From assembly GCF_945906775.1 (NCBI RefSeq), contig NZ_CAMDRE010000001.1, positions 868,001-932,000 on the forward strand: 64,000 bases of DNA. Reading direction: 5' to 3'. Within the stretch, counting starts at the first letter, position 1. Each line of letters opens with the position of its first letter. This DNA is from Citrobacter sp. Marseille-Q6884. Lineage in GTDB: Bacteria; Pseudomonadota; Gammaproteobacteria; Enterobacterales; Enterobacteriaceae. This document shows, piece by piece, positions 52,549-61,125 of the stretch. A model generated the notes under the pieces. That model made no database searches. It saw only the letters and a program-made list of their open reading frames with translations, and had not been told where the DNA came from. Made by a program: the position numbers and the translations under genes.

Positions 52549-54042
52549 TTATTGTACCGGCGGAATATCTGTCACTTCAGCGTGAGACTCATCCGTTTCA
52601 ACGGAAGCCGCCGCAGCGGTAACCGGTGCCATAATTTGATCCCACGTCGCCTGCAGATCCTTCATATTGAATTCAGGCTCACCTTTTGGCTGCAGCAGAA
52701 TTAACGCCATTTCTTGCGATAACTGCTGGCGCAGATCCTGGTTCAACATGTCAACGGTCAGACCGTTGAGGAAATTCTGGCGCAAGCGCTGATATTGTTC
52801 TGGCGCGATATCCACCACCTGATTTTGCAGCGAGCGCAGACGTTGGCTGATCAAAATATCGGTATCCGTGCGGCCATAGGTCGCGAACAATTTCTGCAGC
52901 TCCAGATTCTTTTGCGCCACCAGCGCATTGAACTCTTCTTCCGGCAGGCCTTTCTCACGCACTTTCGCCAGCTCACGCGCGACCATACCCAGATTCGCGT
53001 TCAGCTTATCGTTCGGTGACTCAATGTTGATGGCACACTGCGCGCGCAAGAACAGTACCCGGCAGTCAAAGCCGAGGCCGATATCTTTCGCGTTGTTTTT
53101 GGTCAGCGTCTGCTGAATATGCCAGAACAGCGCTTCACGGGCTAAATCAGCACGCCAGTAGCGCAACAGCGCGGCAGATTCACGGATCGGCTGCCACGGC
53201 GTATCCCACATGATGGAAAGGCGATCCTGACGCACCGCTTCGGTCATAATGCTCACGGCCTCTGCGCGCAGCGGAGAGAGCGTAGGCACCGGAGCCGGCG
53301 TTTCACGTTTTCCTTTCAATTCACCAAAGGTTTTATTGATTTGCTCAGCCACGTTACGCGCATCAACGTTACCCACGATAATCAGCGTCATGGCATCTGG
53401 GGTATACCATTTCTGGTAGAACGACTGAATTTTCGCGGCGTCGATGGGGGTTTTCAACGGATCGGCGGGATCGTGTCCCAATAGCGTCGATCCCTTCAGA
53501 CGATAGCGCCACCACCCTTCTTTGGTATCCATAGGCCAGGTCGCCACCATGTCTTCGCTGCTTAGCGCATGGTTGACCGTTTCGGGCGTAATAGAAAGCT
53601 TGCCGGAGATATTCGCCAGATAAGAGAGCGACTCTTTCAGCAGGTCGTTGCGGCTATTGGGCAAGCTGAGGTTATACAGCGTGGAATCATAAGAAACGAT
53701 AACCGGCGGCATGGGACGTTTTGGATCGAACCCCTGCTGCCATAAAGAACGGGCTTGCGTGGCATCGAGGCCACCGCTTTGCGTCAGCGCGATACGCGGG
53801 ATCGCATGGCTGAAACCACTCTGTTGCGTACTTTCGGTGAGTGAACCGGTATTAACCAGCAGGCGAACCTCGATACGGTCGCTGGGGCGCTGGGGAGTGG
53901 CGAGTACCTGCCACTGCAAACCATTTGCCAGCGTGCCCTGTTGCCACGCCGGATCAGGCTGGAGCGCATCTGCCTGCACATAGCCGGCAGAGGCCATCAT
54001 CAGCAAGCCGCCCGCTAAAAGTCGAATTTTTGTGCCCTGCAT
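52549..54042 (-). CDS. yhjJ: Periplasmic M16-like protein YhjJ, no zinc site
   Basis: A 497-residue periplasmic member of the M16 (pitrilysin) peptidase family with a signal peptide (IRLLAGGLLMMASAGYVQA). The family zinc motif HxxEH should follow the GSLTES...SG segment, but the sequence there reads SGFSHAIPRIAL, so the second His and the Glu are missing and it cannot be an ordinary metalloprotease. The second M16 half is present (about 190-400, PDAMTLIIVGNVDA). E. coli YhjJ has the same loss. Probably a structural or chaperone-like role; unknown. Confidence 0.9.
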   Translation of the reverse strand: MQGTKIRLLAGGLLMMASAGYVQADALQPDPAWQQGTLANGLQWQVLATPQRPSDRIEVRLLVNTGSLTESTQQSGFSHAIPRIALTQSGGLDATQARSLWQQGFDPKRPMPPVIVSYDSTLYNLSLPNSRNDLLKESLSYLANISGKLSITPETVNHALSSEDMVATWPMDTKEGWWRYRLKGSTLLGHDPADPLKTPIDAAKIQSFYQKWYTPDAMTLIIVGNVDARNVAEQINKTFGELKGKRETPAPVPTLSPLRAEAVSIMTEAVRQDRLSIMWDTPWQPIRESAALLRYWRADLAREALFWHIQQTLTKNNAKDIGLGFDCRVLFLRAQCAINIESPNDKLNANLGMVARELAKVREKGLPEEEFNALVAQKNLELQKLFATYGRTDTDILISQRLRSLQNQVVDIAPEQYQRLRQNFLNGLTVDMLNQDLRQQLSQEMALILLQPKGEPEFNMKDLQATWDQIMAPVTAAAASVETDESHAEVTDIPPVQ

Positions 54043-54162
54043 GTGAACCCCTGATCAACAATCCTGGTAATAAAAAGACAGCCCATAAATGGACTCTCTG
54101 AATATGACGGTAAAAACACTTCGTGTTAGACCGCGAGAACATAAAAATGTCACGGCAGAAGT

Positions 54163-54196
54163 GAAAAAAACCCGACACCGCCGAATTGGCGGTTTC
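54163..54196 (-). terminator. Rho-independent terminator of dctA
   Basis: In the minus-strand transcript CCGCC and GGCGG form a stem with loop AATTC, followed by GTCGGGTTTTTTTC, 70 bases after the dctA stop. A second hairpin, CCCGTAGTCC/GGACTGCGGG, lies at 54224-54251 between it and dctA. Confidence 0.8.
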
Positions 54197-54264
54197 AGGC
54201 ACAGGGGGTAATTATGCGCAAACACCCGCAGTCCTGGAAGGGACTACGGGCATAAGTGATGAGA

Positions 54265-55551
54265 TTAGGAGGATAATTCGTGCGTTTTGCCATCCTGCGC
54301 ACGATTATTCAGCACATCATCCAGCTTTTTGTGGTCCAGTTCTTTAACCCATTTCGCCACAACGACCGTTGCCACACCGTTGCCAATCAGGTTGGTCAGC
54401 GCACGGGCTTCAGACATGAAGCGGTCAATACCGAGAATCAGCGCCAGACCCGCAATCGGCAAGTGTCCGACGGCTGAAATAGTGGCGGCCAGAACGATAA
54501 AGCCACTTCCGGTGACGCCCGCGGCCCCTTTAGAGGAGAGCAGAAGCACGACCAGCAGGGTTATCTGATGGACGATATCCATATGACTGTTCGTTGCCTG
54601 AGCGATAAACACCGCCGCCATCGTCAGATAGATCGATGTACCATCAAGGTTAAACGAGTAGCCGGTAGGAATCACCAGCCCGACGACCGACTTCCGGCAG
54701 CCCAGCTTTTCCATCTTGTCGAGCATACGCGGCAGCGCAGACTCGGAAGATGAGGTACCCAGTACGATCAGCAACTCTTCACGGATATAGCGGATGAATT
54801 TGAAGATGCTAAAGCCGGTTGCGCGGGCAATAGACCCCAGTACTACAACCACAAACAGAATACAGGTGATGTAGAAGCAGACAATCAACTGCCCCAATTG
54901 CACCAGCGTTCCGACGCCATATTTACCGATGGTAAAGGCCATCGCACCGAAAGCACCGATAGGCGCCAGGCGCATGATCATGTTGATAATGCCGAAAATG
55001 ACCTGCGAGAAGCTTTCAATAACGTTGAAGATCATTTGGCCTTTGCTGCCCAGACGGTGCAGAGCAAAACCAAACATCACCGCAAACAGCAGTACCTGCA
55101 GAATGTTGCCGCTGGCGAACGCGCCAATGACGCTACCCGGGATAATATCCATCAGGAAGCCGACAATCCCCTGGTCTTTTGCCTGCTCAGCGTATATTGC
55201 AACCGCTTTTGCATCCAGCGTCGCCGGATCAACGTTCATCCCGGCACCGGGTTGCACCACGTTGACGATGATAAGACCAATGATCAGCGCAATCGTACTG
55301 ACCACCTCAAAATAAAGCAGTGCAACCGCACCAGTGCGGCCGACTGCTTTCATACTTTCCATTCCTGCAATGCCGGTAACGACAGTACAGAAGATAACAG
55401 GTGCGATGACCATCTTAATGAGCTTAACGAACGCGTCGCCAAGCGGTTTCATTTGGGCGCCTAATTCAGGGTAGTAATGGCCAAGGAGAATACCGATGGC
55501 TATCGCTGTCAGGACCTGAAAGTAAAGGCTTTTGAAGATAGAGGTTTTCAT
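54265..55551 (-). CDS. dctA: C4-dicarboxylate:cation symporter DctA
   Basis: Inner-membrane DAACS-family symporter for aerobic uptake of succinate, fumarate, malate and orotate. The 428-residue protein begins MKTSIFKSLYFQVLTAIAIGILLGHYYPE as in E. coli, and contains the serine-rich hairpin SSSESALPRML and the conserved TGYSFNLDGTSIY helix 7 motif. AAGGA precedes the ATG. Control by CRP and DcuSR is known for E. coli; I see no perfect CRP site. It lies between yhjJ and pdeK on the same strand. Confidence 0.97.
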   Translation of the reverse strand: MKTSIFKSLYFQVLTAIAIGILLGHYYPELGAQMKPLGDAFVKLIKMVIAPVIFCTVVTGIAGMESMKAVGRTGAVALLYFEVVSTIALIIGLIIVNVVQPGAGMNVDPATLDAKAVAIYAEQAKDQGIVGFLMDIIPGSVIGAFASGNILQVLLFAVMFGFALHRLGSKGQMIFNVIESFSQVIFGIINMIMRLAPIGAFGAMAFTIGKYGVGTLVQLGQLIVCFYITCILFVVVVLGSIARATGFSIFKFIRYIREELLIVLGTSSSESALPRMLDKMEKLGCRKSVVGLVIPTGYSFNLDGTSIYLTMAAVFIAQATNSHMDIVHQITLLVVLLLSSKGAAGVTGSGFIVLAATISAVGHLPIAGLALILGIDRFMSEARALTNLIGNGVATVVVAKWVKELDHKKLDDVLNNRAQDGKTHELSS

Positions 55552-55729
55552 AGGGTGTCCTTAAAGTAAAAACCACAGGTCTTGTAAGGTTTTATTTAAC
55601 CTGCGGCCTTAAAGTAACACCCACACAACATCACAGAAATGTACATAGATCATAATTGATACAAATTTGTTAAAAAATTTGAGCTGGCTCGCACAAGCGA
55701 GACCTTTTTTAAGTTTTGTAATCAGCTCA

Positions 55730-57715
55730 TTACTGCGTTAAATAACGTTCTTCGAAGATATCTGCCGGAACCGGACGGGCAAACAGGAATCCTTGCGCCA
55801 CTTCCACGCCCGCCTGGGACAACCACTCGCGTTGCGCTTGTGTTTCAACACCTTCGGCAATCATTTGCAGATCAAGGCTGTGGGCCAGTTGAATAATGGC
55901 GGTGATCATGCTGCTGTCTTCGGGTAATCCTTCAACAAACATCTTATCGATTTTGAGCACATCTACCGGCAACGATTTCATGTGTTGTAGCTGCCGCAGG
56001 CCCGCATATCCCATACCAAAATCATCCAGTGCGATACGCACACCCGCATTGCGCAATGGCCGCAAAATAGCCACCGCGGCGTTTGGATCATCAATATGCC
56101 GGCTTTCGGTCACTTCCAGAATCAAAGTACCGGGCTTAATGCGATAACGATTTAACAATTCCAGCAGATCCGACACCATATTGGGGTGCATCAGTTGTAA
56201 CGCAGACAGATTCACCGACAGCGGCAGCATCAGACCGCGCTCCTGCCAGGCGGAAAGCTGGCGGCAGGACTCTTCCAGGATCCAGTAACCCACAGTCACC
56301 ATCAGCCCGCAGGATTCAATTCTGTCGATTAACCCTTCCGGCAGTTCCCAGCTTCCGTCCGGCTGCTGGATGCGCAACAGTGCTTCCGCACTCAACACCT
56401 TACCGCTGGAGATTGCCACCTGAGGCTGCATCCACAGCGCAAACTGCTGGTTATCCAGTGCGGTAAGAATGTCGTTCTCTTCCGTCAAACGCTGCTGAGC
56501 TTCTTCCATTTGTTGCGGGTCAAAGAACTGGATCTGATTTTTACCTCTGCGCCGGGAGGTTAACGCCGCCGAGAGCGCACGGCTGTAAAGATCTTCGGCG
56601 CTCAAATCCCCGTAGAACATCGCCACCCCAATGTTACAGTTTGGGCGCAGCTGGAGGCTCTGAATAGGCAACCGCTCATTCATGATAGTGAGTACTTGCT
56701 GACCTAAAGTAATCGCGTGCCAGGGTTCCTTCACACCGTGCGCAATAATGGCGAAGTCATAGCCGCTCACCTGTGTGAGCACCATTCTGGGCGCCAGCAC
56801 CGATTTCAGTTTCTCAACCAGCGTCAACAACAGGATTTCCCGTTGGGTTTCAGTCAGTACGCCCGCGGTATCACGCAAGGTTTCGCAGGTGACAATCATG
56901 AGCGCCGTTGTCTGCTTGCGAGAAACAACCTGTTCCAGTAACCCCATTAAAAACGTTTTGTTGGGCAGGCCAGAGACCGGAAACCGCATTGAATAATCAC
57001 TTTGCTCTTCGCTGTGGCGCTGAATAATCTGCTGATTCAGGTTATAGCTGCGGACCAGCATCCCAATCTCGTCATCCTGATGCAGACGTGGCAACGCCAG
57101 TTGATAACCTATCAACGCCTGCTGGGGGATCTCGTTTAATTCACGGGCTATTTTACGTAACGGGTGCACAATCAAGCGGTTAATACACCAGGAGATGGCC
57201 ACCGTCAGAATTAATGACAAAAGTAAGTAAATGGTCACTAACGTAGAGAGCGTGCTCATGACGAATTTGTACATACGGTACGAATCCGCCTGCAGCACCA
57301 GGTACGCCAGCGGCTGCGGGTTGGCCGAACGCTCAAGGGAATAAACCGGCAGCGAAATCTGCACCGGAAGTTCAAACAGGCGGGTCACCATCACCGGGAC
57401 AGGACGTTCGGGAATAAAGCTCATCCGCAACGCCTGGAATTGATTGGGCAGTACCACATCCGCGCGGCTTACCACGCCTGCAGGCCGAATACTTCTTAAA
57501 ATGGCTTCCGCTTCAGGAATATCCCCTTTCAGAATAGTGGCCGACAGCGGTTCACGGACGGATCGAGCGATGCTTTCCAGTTGCGTAGCCGTGTTATAGC
57601 GGTTCTGCTGGACCAAATGGAACAGCAAAACGGTGCAAAAAATAAAAACAAACACCATGACAACGGCTGCAACCATCGCCATCTGCTTAATTGTTAACGA
57701 GCGACTGACACGCAA
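55730..57715 (-). CDS. pdeK: HAMP-degenerate GGDEF-EAL phosphodiesterase PdeK (YhjK)
   Basis: A 661-residue inner-membrane c-di-GMP protein: helix at about 12-35, periplasmic sensor domain to about 150, helix at about 155-178, HAMP, a GGDEF domain whose motif has become SGYDF (no cyclase activity expected), and an EAL domain that keeps AEALLR, NLSALQL, EVTES, DDFGMGYAGL, KIDKMFV and EGVET, so phosphodiesterase activity is likely. Translation probably starts at TTG (57715) with GGAGAG just before it. In E. coli it is next to the bcs cellulose genes; here they are missing. Confidence 0.92.
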   Translation of the reverse strand: MRVSRSLTIKQMAMVAAVVMVFVFIFCTVLLFHLVQQNRYNTATQLESIARSVREPLSATILKGDIPEAEAILRSIRPAGVVSRADVVLPNQFQALRMSFIPERPVPVMVTRLFELPVQISLPVYSLERSANPQPLAYLVLQADSYRMYKFVMSTLSTLVTIYLLLSLILTVAISWCINRLIVHPLRKIARELNEIPQQALIGYQLALPRLHQDDEIGMLVRSYNLNQQIIQRHSEEQSDYSMRFPVSGLPNKTFLMGLLEQVVSRKQTTALMIVTCETLRDTAGVLTETQREILLLTLVEKLKSVLAPRMVLTQVSGYDFAIIAHGVKEPWHAITLGQQVLTIMNERLPIQSLQLRPNCNIGVAMFYGDLSAEDLYSRALSAALTSRRRGKNQIQFFDPQQMEEAQQRLTEENDILTALDNQQFALWMQPQVAISSGKVLSAEALLRIQQPDGSWELPEGLIDRIESCGLMVTVGYWILEESCRQLSAWQERGLMLPLSVNLSALQLMHPNMVSDLLELLNRYRIKPGTLILEVTESRHIDDPNAAVAILRPLRNAGVRIALDDFGMGYAGLRQLQHMKSLPVDVLKIDKMFVEGLPEDSSMITAIIQLAHSLDLQMIAEGVETQAQREWLSQAGVEVAQGFLFARPVPADIFEERYLTQ

Positions 57716-57861
57716 ACTGACTCTCCAGGGATAGACGAAACTGCCGTCAGAGTATACCCGATCATAGCGGTATTAAGAGAGGCGGTATCTGAAAACTTCC
57801 CCATGTGCATTTTCGCTGCAGATTAGGCACTTGACGTGGACACTTACCGGCAATTAAGACG

Positions 57862-57892
57862 AAAAAGGCCGCAAGGTTAGCCCCTGCGGCCT
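57862..57892 (-). terminator. Rho-independent terminator of the ldr toxin mRNA
   Basis: On the minus strand GGCCGCAGG and CCTTGCGGCC pair and are followed by TTTTTCGTC, 50 bases after the ldr stop codon. This fits the end of a long-leader Ldr toxin mRNA. Confidence 0.82.
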
Positions 57893-57941
57893 GGTTCGGG
57901 CGCATGTTGCCATCGCGGCAGGCTGACGCCCACGGGCCCTA

Positions 57942-58049
57942 TTACTTCCTGTTACGCAGCCAGTTCACAATCAGGCTGGCGATAATGCCAGCGATGATTG
58001 GAGCGACCAGATCGTGCCAGAAGGCAATGCCTAACTGCGCGAGTGTCAT
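57942..58049 (-). CDS. ldrD: Ldr-family type I toxin peptide
   Basis: A 35-residue frame reads MTLAQLGIAFWHDLVAPIIA and then a hydrophobic helix ending SLIVNWLRNRK. This is the Ldr (long direct repeat) peptide family, whose E. coli member LdrD is a membrane-damaging peptide that condenses the nucleoid and halts growth. It lies where E. coli has ldrD. The 5' leader is covered by an antisense RNA gene (58099-58166), and a terminator follows, so the full type I toxin-antitoxin layout is present. Being only 35 codons, it is easily missed. The symbol is assigned from family and position. Confidence 0.9.
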   Translation of the reverse strand: MTLAQLGIAFWHDLVAPIIAGIIASLIVNWLRNRK

Positions 58050-58098
58050 ATAACCGCCTGTGTTGCAATGGCAACTGTTCGCGGCTATTCTTGAATTG

Positions 58099-58166
58099 TC
58101 TGGGTTCAAGTTAGCCCCCGTTTTGTTGCCAGGTTTATACCGAACAACGTGCGGGGGTTTTCTCTT
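58099..58166 (+). ncRNA. rdlD: RdlD-type antisense antitoxin RNA
   Basis: Opposite the leader of the ldr mRNA lies a promoter, -35 TTGCAA (58063-58068), 17 bases, -10 TATTCT (58086-58091), giving a start near 58099. The RNA begins around GGGTTCAAGTTAGCCCCCG and ends at a terminator where AGCCCCCG pairs with GCGGGGGT before TTTTCTCTTT. This matches the recalled E. coli RdlD sequence closely. It would block translation of a leader frame coupled to ldr. Ends are estimated to within a few bases. Confidence 0.85.
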
Positions 58167-58344
58167 TCCAGCAACCGATGCCGCCGGGGATCAAGCCCCC
58201 GCAACATTGCGCCTCACCGGGAAACCCCGGCTTGCTGCAGATTCTACGGTAACGATCGTCTCCTATCACCCCGCCATAACTCAGTCTGCGTGAAGCTTCG
58301 CAATGAGACGAGTACGCGCGCATCCACCCTGGCTGGAAAGTTTT

Positions 58345-58358
58345 TTGCCAGATGGCAA
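58345..58358. promoter_or_regulatory. Candidate upstream activator site for megL
   Basis: TTGCC-AGAT-GGCAA is a perfect 5-base inverted repeat flanked by T-rich arms, centred about 96 bases before the predicted megL start. This distance suits an enhancer-binding protein acting on a sigma-54 promoter. It could instead belong to the ldr promoter, which should lie in the same region. Confidence 0.4.
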
Positions 58359-58421
58359 TTTTCCTGACAACGTATTCAACAGCGATTTATCTAATGCATT
58401 GATATCCAAAGGTTCATTTTA

Positions 58422-58437
58422 TGGCACAGCGATTGCT
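58422..58437 (+). promoter_or_regulatory. Sigma-54 promoter of megL
   Basis: TGGCACAGCGATTGCT matches the sigma-54 consensus TGGCAC-N5-TTGCW exactly, with the GG (58423-58424) and GC (58435-58436) elements 10 bases apart. It predicts a start near 58448, about 32 bases before the megL ATG. A gene for a likely sigma-54 activator lies downstream at 61126-62328. Confidence 0.88.
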
Positions 58438-58479
58438 ACTTGAGTGTGAGCTGTTCTGTTCCGAATCAAAGGAGATATC

Positions 58480-59676
58480 ATGTCTGACTGTCGTACTTAC
58501 GGATTCAACACCCAGATCGTTCACGCGGGACAACAACCCGACCCTTCCACTGGCGCGCTCAGTACGCCTATTTTCCAGACTTCAACGTTTGTTTTTGACA
58601 GCGCCGAACAAGGTGCCGCCCGCTTTGCGCTCGAGGAGTCCGGGTACATTTACACACGCCTGGGAAACCCGACCACTGATGCGCTGGAGAAAAAGCTGGC
58701 CGTGCTGGAAAAAGGAGAAGCCGCGTTAGCCACCGCCTCCGGTATCTCAGCGATCACCACATCACTGCTGACCCTGTGCCAACAGGGCGATCATATTGTT
58801 TCCGCCAGCGCCATTTACGGCTGTACCCACGCCTTCCTCTCCCACAGCATGCCGAAGTTCGGCATTAACGTGAGCTTTGTCGACGCGGCAAAACCAGAGG
58901 AAATCCGCGCCGCTATGCGCCCGGAAACCAAAGTGGTCTATATCGAAACGCCTGCCAACCCAACCCTCTCGCTGGTCGATATTGAAACAGTGGCGGGAAT
59001 CGCCCATCAACAGGGCGCACTGCTGGTCGTGGATAACACCTTTATGTCGCCGTACTGTCAGCAGCCTCTGCAGTTGGGTGCCGACATCGTGGTGCACAGC
59101 GTGACCAAATATATCAACGGTCATGGGGATGTGATTGGCGGCATCATTGTCGGCAAGCAGGAATTTATCGATCAGGCGCGCTTCGTCGGGCTTAAAGATA
59201 TTACCGGCGGCTGCATGAGTCCTTTCAACGCCTGGCTGACGCTGCGCGGGGTGAAAACGCTGGGCATCCGTATGGAGCGTCACTGTGAAAATGCGTTAAA
59301 AATTGCCCGCTTCCTGGAAGGTCATCCCGCCATTACCCACGTTTATTATCCGGGCCTGCCTTCTCACCCTCAATTTGAACTGGGTCAACGGCAGATGAGC
59401 TTGCCAGGCGGAATTATTAGCTTTGAAATCGCCGGGGGTCTGGAGGCTGGCAGACGGATGATCAATTCTGTAGAATTGTGCCTCCTCGCGGTCAGTCTCG
59501 GTGATACCGAAACCCTCATTCAGCACCCAGCGTCTATGACACATTCGCCCGTTGCGCCAGAGGAACGGCTTAAAGCAGGTATTACCGACGGACTTATCCG
59601 TCTTTCTGTGGGTCTTGAAGATCCAGAAGATATTATTAACGACCTTGAACACGCCATCAGAAAGGCAACATTCTGA
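58480..59676 (+). CDS. megL: L-methionine gamma-lyase MegL
   Basis: PLP enzyme that converts L-methionine to 2-oxobutyrate, methanethiol and ammonia, and also acts on cysteine, homocysteine and S-substituted analogues. The 398-residue protein is nearly identical to the studied C. freundii enzyme. PLP lysine is K210 (SVTK), with Y58 and R60 from the neighbouring subunit, D185, and the gamma-lyase hallmark Y113-G-C115 that distinguishes it from cystathionine lyases. AAAGGAG lies 6 bases before the ATG. It stands behind a sigma-54 promoter and ahead of an amino-acid permease. Not present in E. coli K-12. Confidence 0.97.
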   Translation: MSDCRTYGFNTQIVHAGQQPDPSTGALSTPIFQTSTFVFDSAEQGAARFALEESGYIYTRLGNPTTDALEKKLAVLEKGEAALATASGISAITTSLLTLCQQGDHIVSASAIYGCTHAFLSHSMPKFGINVSFVDAAKPEEIRAAMRPETKVVYIETPANPTLSLVDIETVAGIAHQQGALLVVDNTFMSPYCQQPLQLGADIVVHSVTKYINGHGDVIGGIIVGKQEFIDQARFVGLKDITGGCMSPFNAWLTLRGVKTLGIRMERHCENALKIARFLEGHPAITHVYYPGLPSHPQFELGQRQMSLPGGIISFEIAGGLEAGRRMINSVELCLLAVSLGDTETLIQHPASMTHSPVAPEERLKAGITDGLIRLSVGLEDPEDIINDLEHAIRKATF

Positions 59677-59681
59677 CCATT

Positions 59682-59776
59682 ACAGCCTGAGCCGGCGCAG
59701 AACGGTTCAGGCTGTTGAGAATCAAGGCACAACAGCCTGGCTATACGCGTAATCCTCTTCCGGGGACTGCGCGTAT
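59682..59776 (+). promoter_or_regulatory. Two hairpins in the megL-permease spacer
   Basis: First, ACAGCCTGA (59682-59690) pairs with TCAGGCTGT (59707-59715). Second, ATACGCG (59743-59749) pairs with CGCGTAT (59770-59776) and is followed by TTTTC directly before the permease ribosome site. They may lower permease expression relative to megL or protect the megL mRNA end. Confidence 0.5.
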
Positions 59777-59793
59777 TTTCGGCAGGGGGTTCT

Positions 59794-61092
59794 ATGCAGG
59801 ACAACACATTACAATTAAGCAACAATACAGTAACCGCCGCATCCTTCTCAAAAAAATTACCATTCACTCAATACGACTTTGGCTGGGTATTACTCTGCAT
59901 CGGCATGGCAATTGGCGCCGGAACGGTGCTGATGCCGGTACAAATTGGTTTGACAGGCATTTGGGTCTTTATTGTCGCCTTTATTATTGCCTATCCAGCA
60001 ACCTATATTGTGCAGGATATTTATTTAAAAACGTTATCAGAAAGTGAAACCTGTAATGACTACACCGATATCATTAGTCATTATCTTGGAAAAAACTGGG
60101 GCGTATTTCTCGGTGTTATTTATTTTCTGATGATTATTCACGGAATATTTATCTATTCCTTGTCGGTGGTTTTTGACAGCGCGTCCTATATCAAAACCTT
60201 CGGGCTGACCGATGCCGACCTTTCACAGTCGATCATCTATAAAGTGGCGATTTTTGCCGCACTGGTCGCCATCGCTTCTGGCGGGGAAAAGCTGTTATTC
60301 AAAATCTCCGGCCCAATGGTGGTCGTCAAAGTCGGCATCATCGTCGTGTTCGGCTTTGCCATGATTCCCCACTGGAACTTTAGCAATATCAGCGCGTTCC
60401 CTCAGGCTTCTGTGTTCTTTCGCGACGTACTGCTGACGATCCCGTTCTGCTTCTTCTCGGCTGTGTTTATTCAGGTGCTGAACCCTATGAACATTGCTTA
60501 CCGCAAACGGGTGTCAGACAGAGTACTGGCCACACGCATGGCCATTCGAACCCACCGTATTAGTTACATTACGCTGATTGCGGTGATCCTGTTCTTCTCG
60601 TTCTCTTTTACCTTTTCGATTAGCCATGAAGAGGCCGTCTCGGCCTTCGAACAGAATATTTCCGCGCTGGCACTGGCAGCGCAGGTTATCCCCGGACAAA
60701 TTATTCACATCACCTCAACGGTGCTGAATATCTTTGCCGTTCTGACTGCGTTCTTTGGTATTTACCTGGGATTCCATGAAGCCATTAAGGGTATTATTCT
60801 TAACGTATTGGGTCGCGTCATTAACGTTGAGAAAATTAACCCCCTCGTGCTGACGCTGGGAATTTGCGCCTTTATCGTGACCACGCTGGTTATTTGGGTG
60901 TCGTTCCGCGTATCGGTACTGGTCTTCTTCCAGCTGGGCAGTCCTCTTTACGGTATCGTATCGTGCATTATTCCGTTTTTCCTGATTTATAAAGTCTCAC
61001 AACTGGAAAAACTGCGCGGACTGAAAACCTGGCTGATCCTGTTGTACGGAATATTGCTGTGTCTGTCACCGCTATTAAAACTGATTGAATAA
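59794..61092 (+). CDS. HAAAP-family amino-acid permease next to megL
   Basis: A 432-residue inner-membrane transporter with about 11 helices, resembling the hydroxy/aromatic amino-acid permease family (TdcC, SdaC, YhaO, YhjV). The first helix reads DFGWVLLCIGMAIGAGTVLMPVQIG, the family start. It occupies the place of E. coli yhjV and may be its orthologue; I cannot tell from memory. An amino-acid permease beside megL has been reported for C. freundii. Sharing a direction and a 117-base spacer with megL, it is likely the uptake partner for methionine or a related amino acid. CAGGGGG precedes the ATG. Confidence 0.85.
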   Translation: MQDNTLQLSNNTVTAASFSKKLPFTQYDFGWVLLCIGMAIGAGTVLMPVQIGLTGIWVFIVAFIIAYPATYIVQDIYLKTLSESETCNDYTDIISHYLGKNWGVFLGVIYFLMIIHGIFIYSLSVVFDSASYIKTFGLTDADLSQSIIYKVAIFAALVAIASGGEKLLFKISGPMVVVKVGIIVVFGFAMIPHWNFSNISAFPQASVFFRDVLLTIPFCFFSAVFIQVLNPMNIAYRKRVSDRVLATRMAIRTHRISYITLIAVILFFSFSFTFSISHEEAVSAFEQNISALALAAQVIPGQIIHITSTVLNIFAVLTAFFGIYLGFHEAIKGIILNVLGRVINVEKINPLVLTLGICAFIVTTLVIWVSFRVSVLVFFQLGSPLYGIVSCIIPFFLIYKVSQLEKLRGLKTWLILLYGILLCLSPLLKLIE

Positions 61093-61102
61093 GCGGTTCT
61101 AT

Positions 61103-61125
61103 GCGCCGTCTGCTCCTGGCGGCGC
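61103..61125. terminator. Hairpin between the permease and the TyrR-like gene
   Basis: GCGCCG and CGGCGC form a 6-base stem with an 11-base loop, between the convergent 3' ends. Only a short TTAATTC follows on the plus strand, so it is a modest terminator. Confidence 0.5.

Noticed and set aside
54898..55464. 188-codon plus-strand frame
   Set aside because: Antisense to dctA; no start signal and shadow-like composition.
55552..55729. CRP site upstream of dctA
   Set aside because: A left half TGTGA is present on the minus strand (TGTGATGTTGTGTGGG) but the right half does not match, so I do not annotate it.
58060..58293. 77-codon plus-strand frame opposite the ldr leader
   Set aside because: It overlaps the Rdl RNA promoter and terminator; the Ldr/Rdl reading explains the region better.
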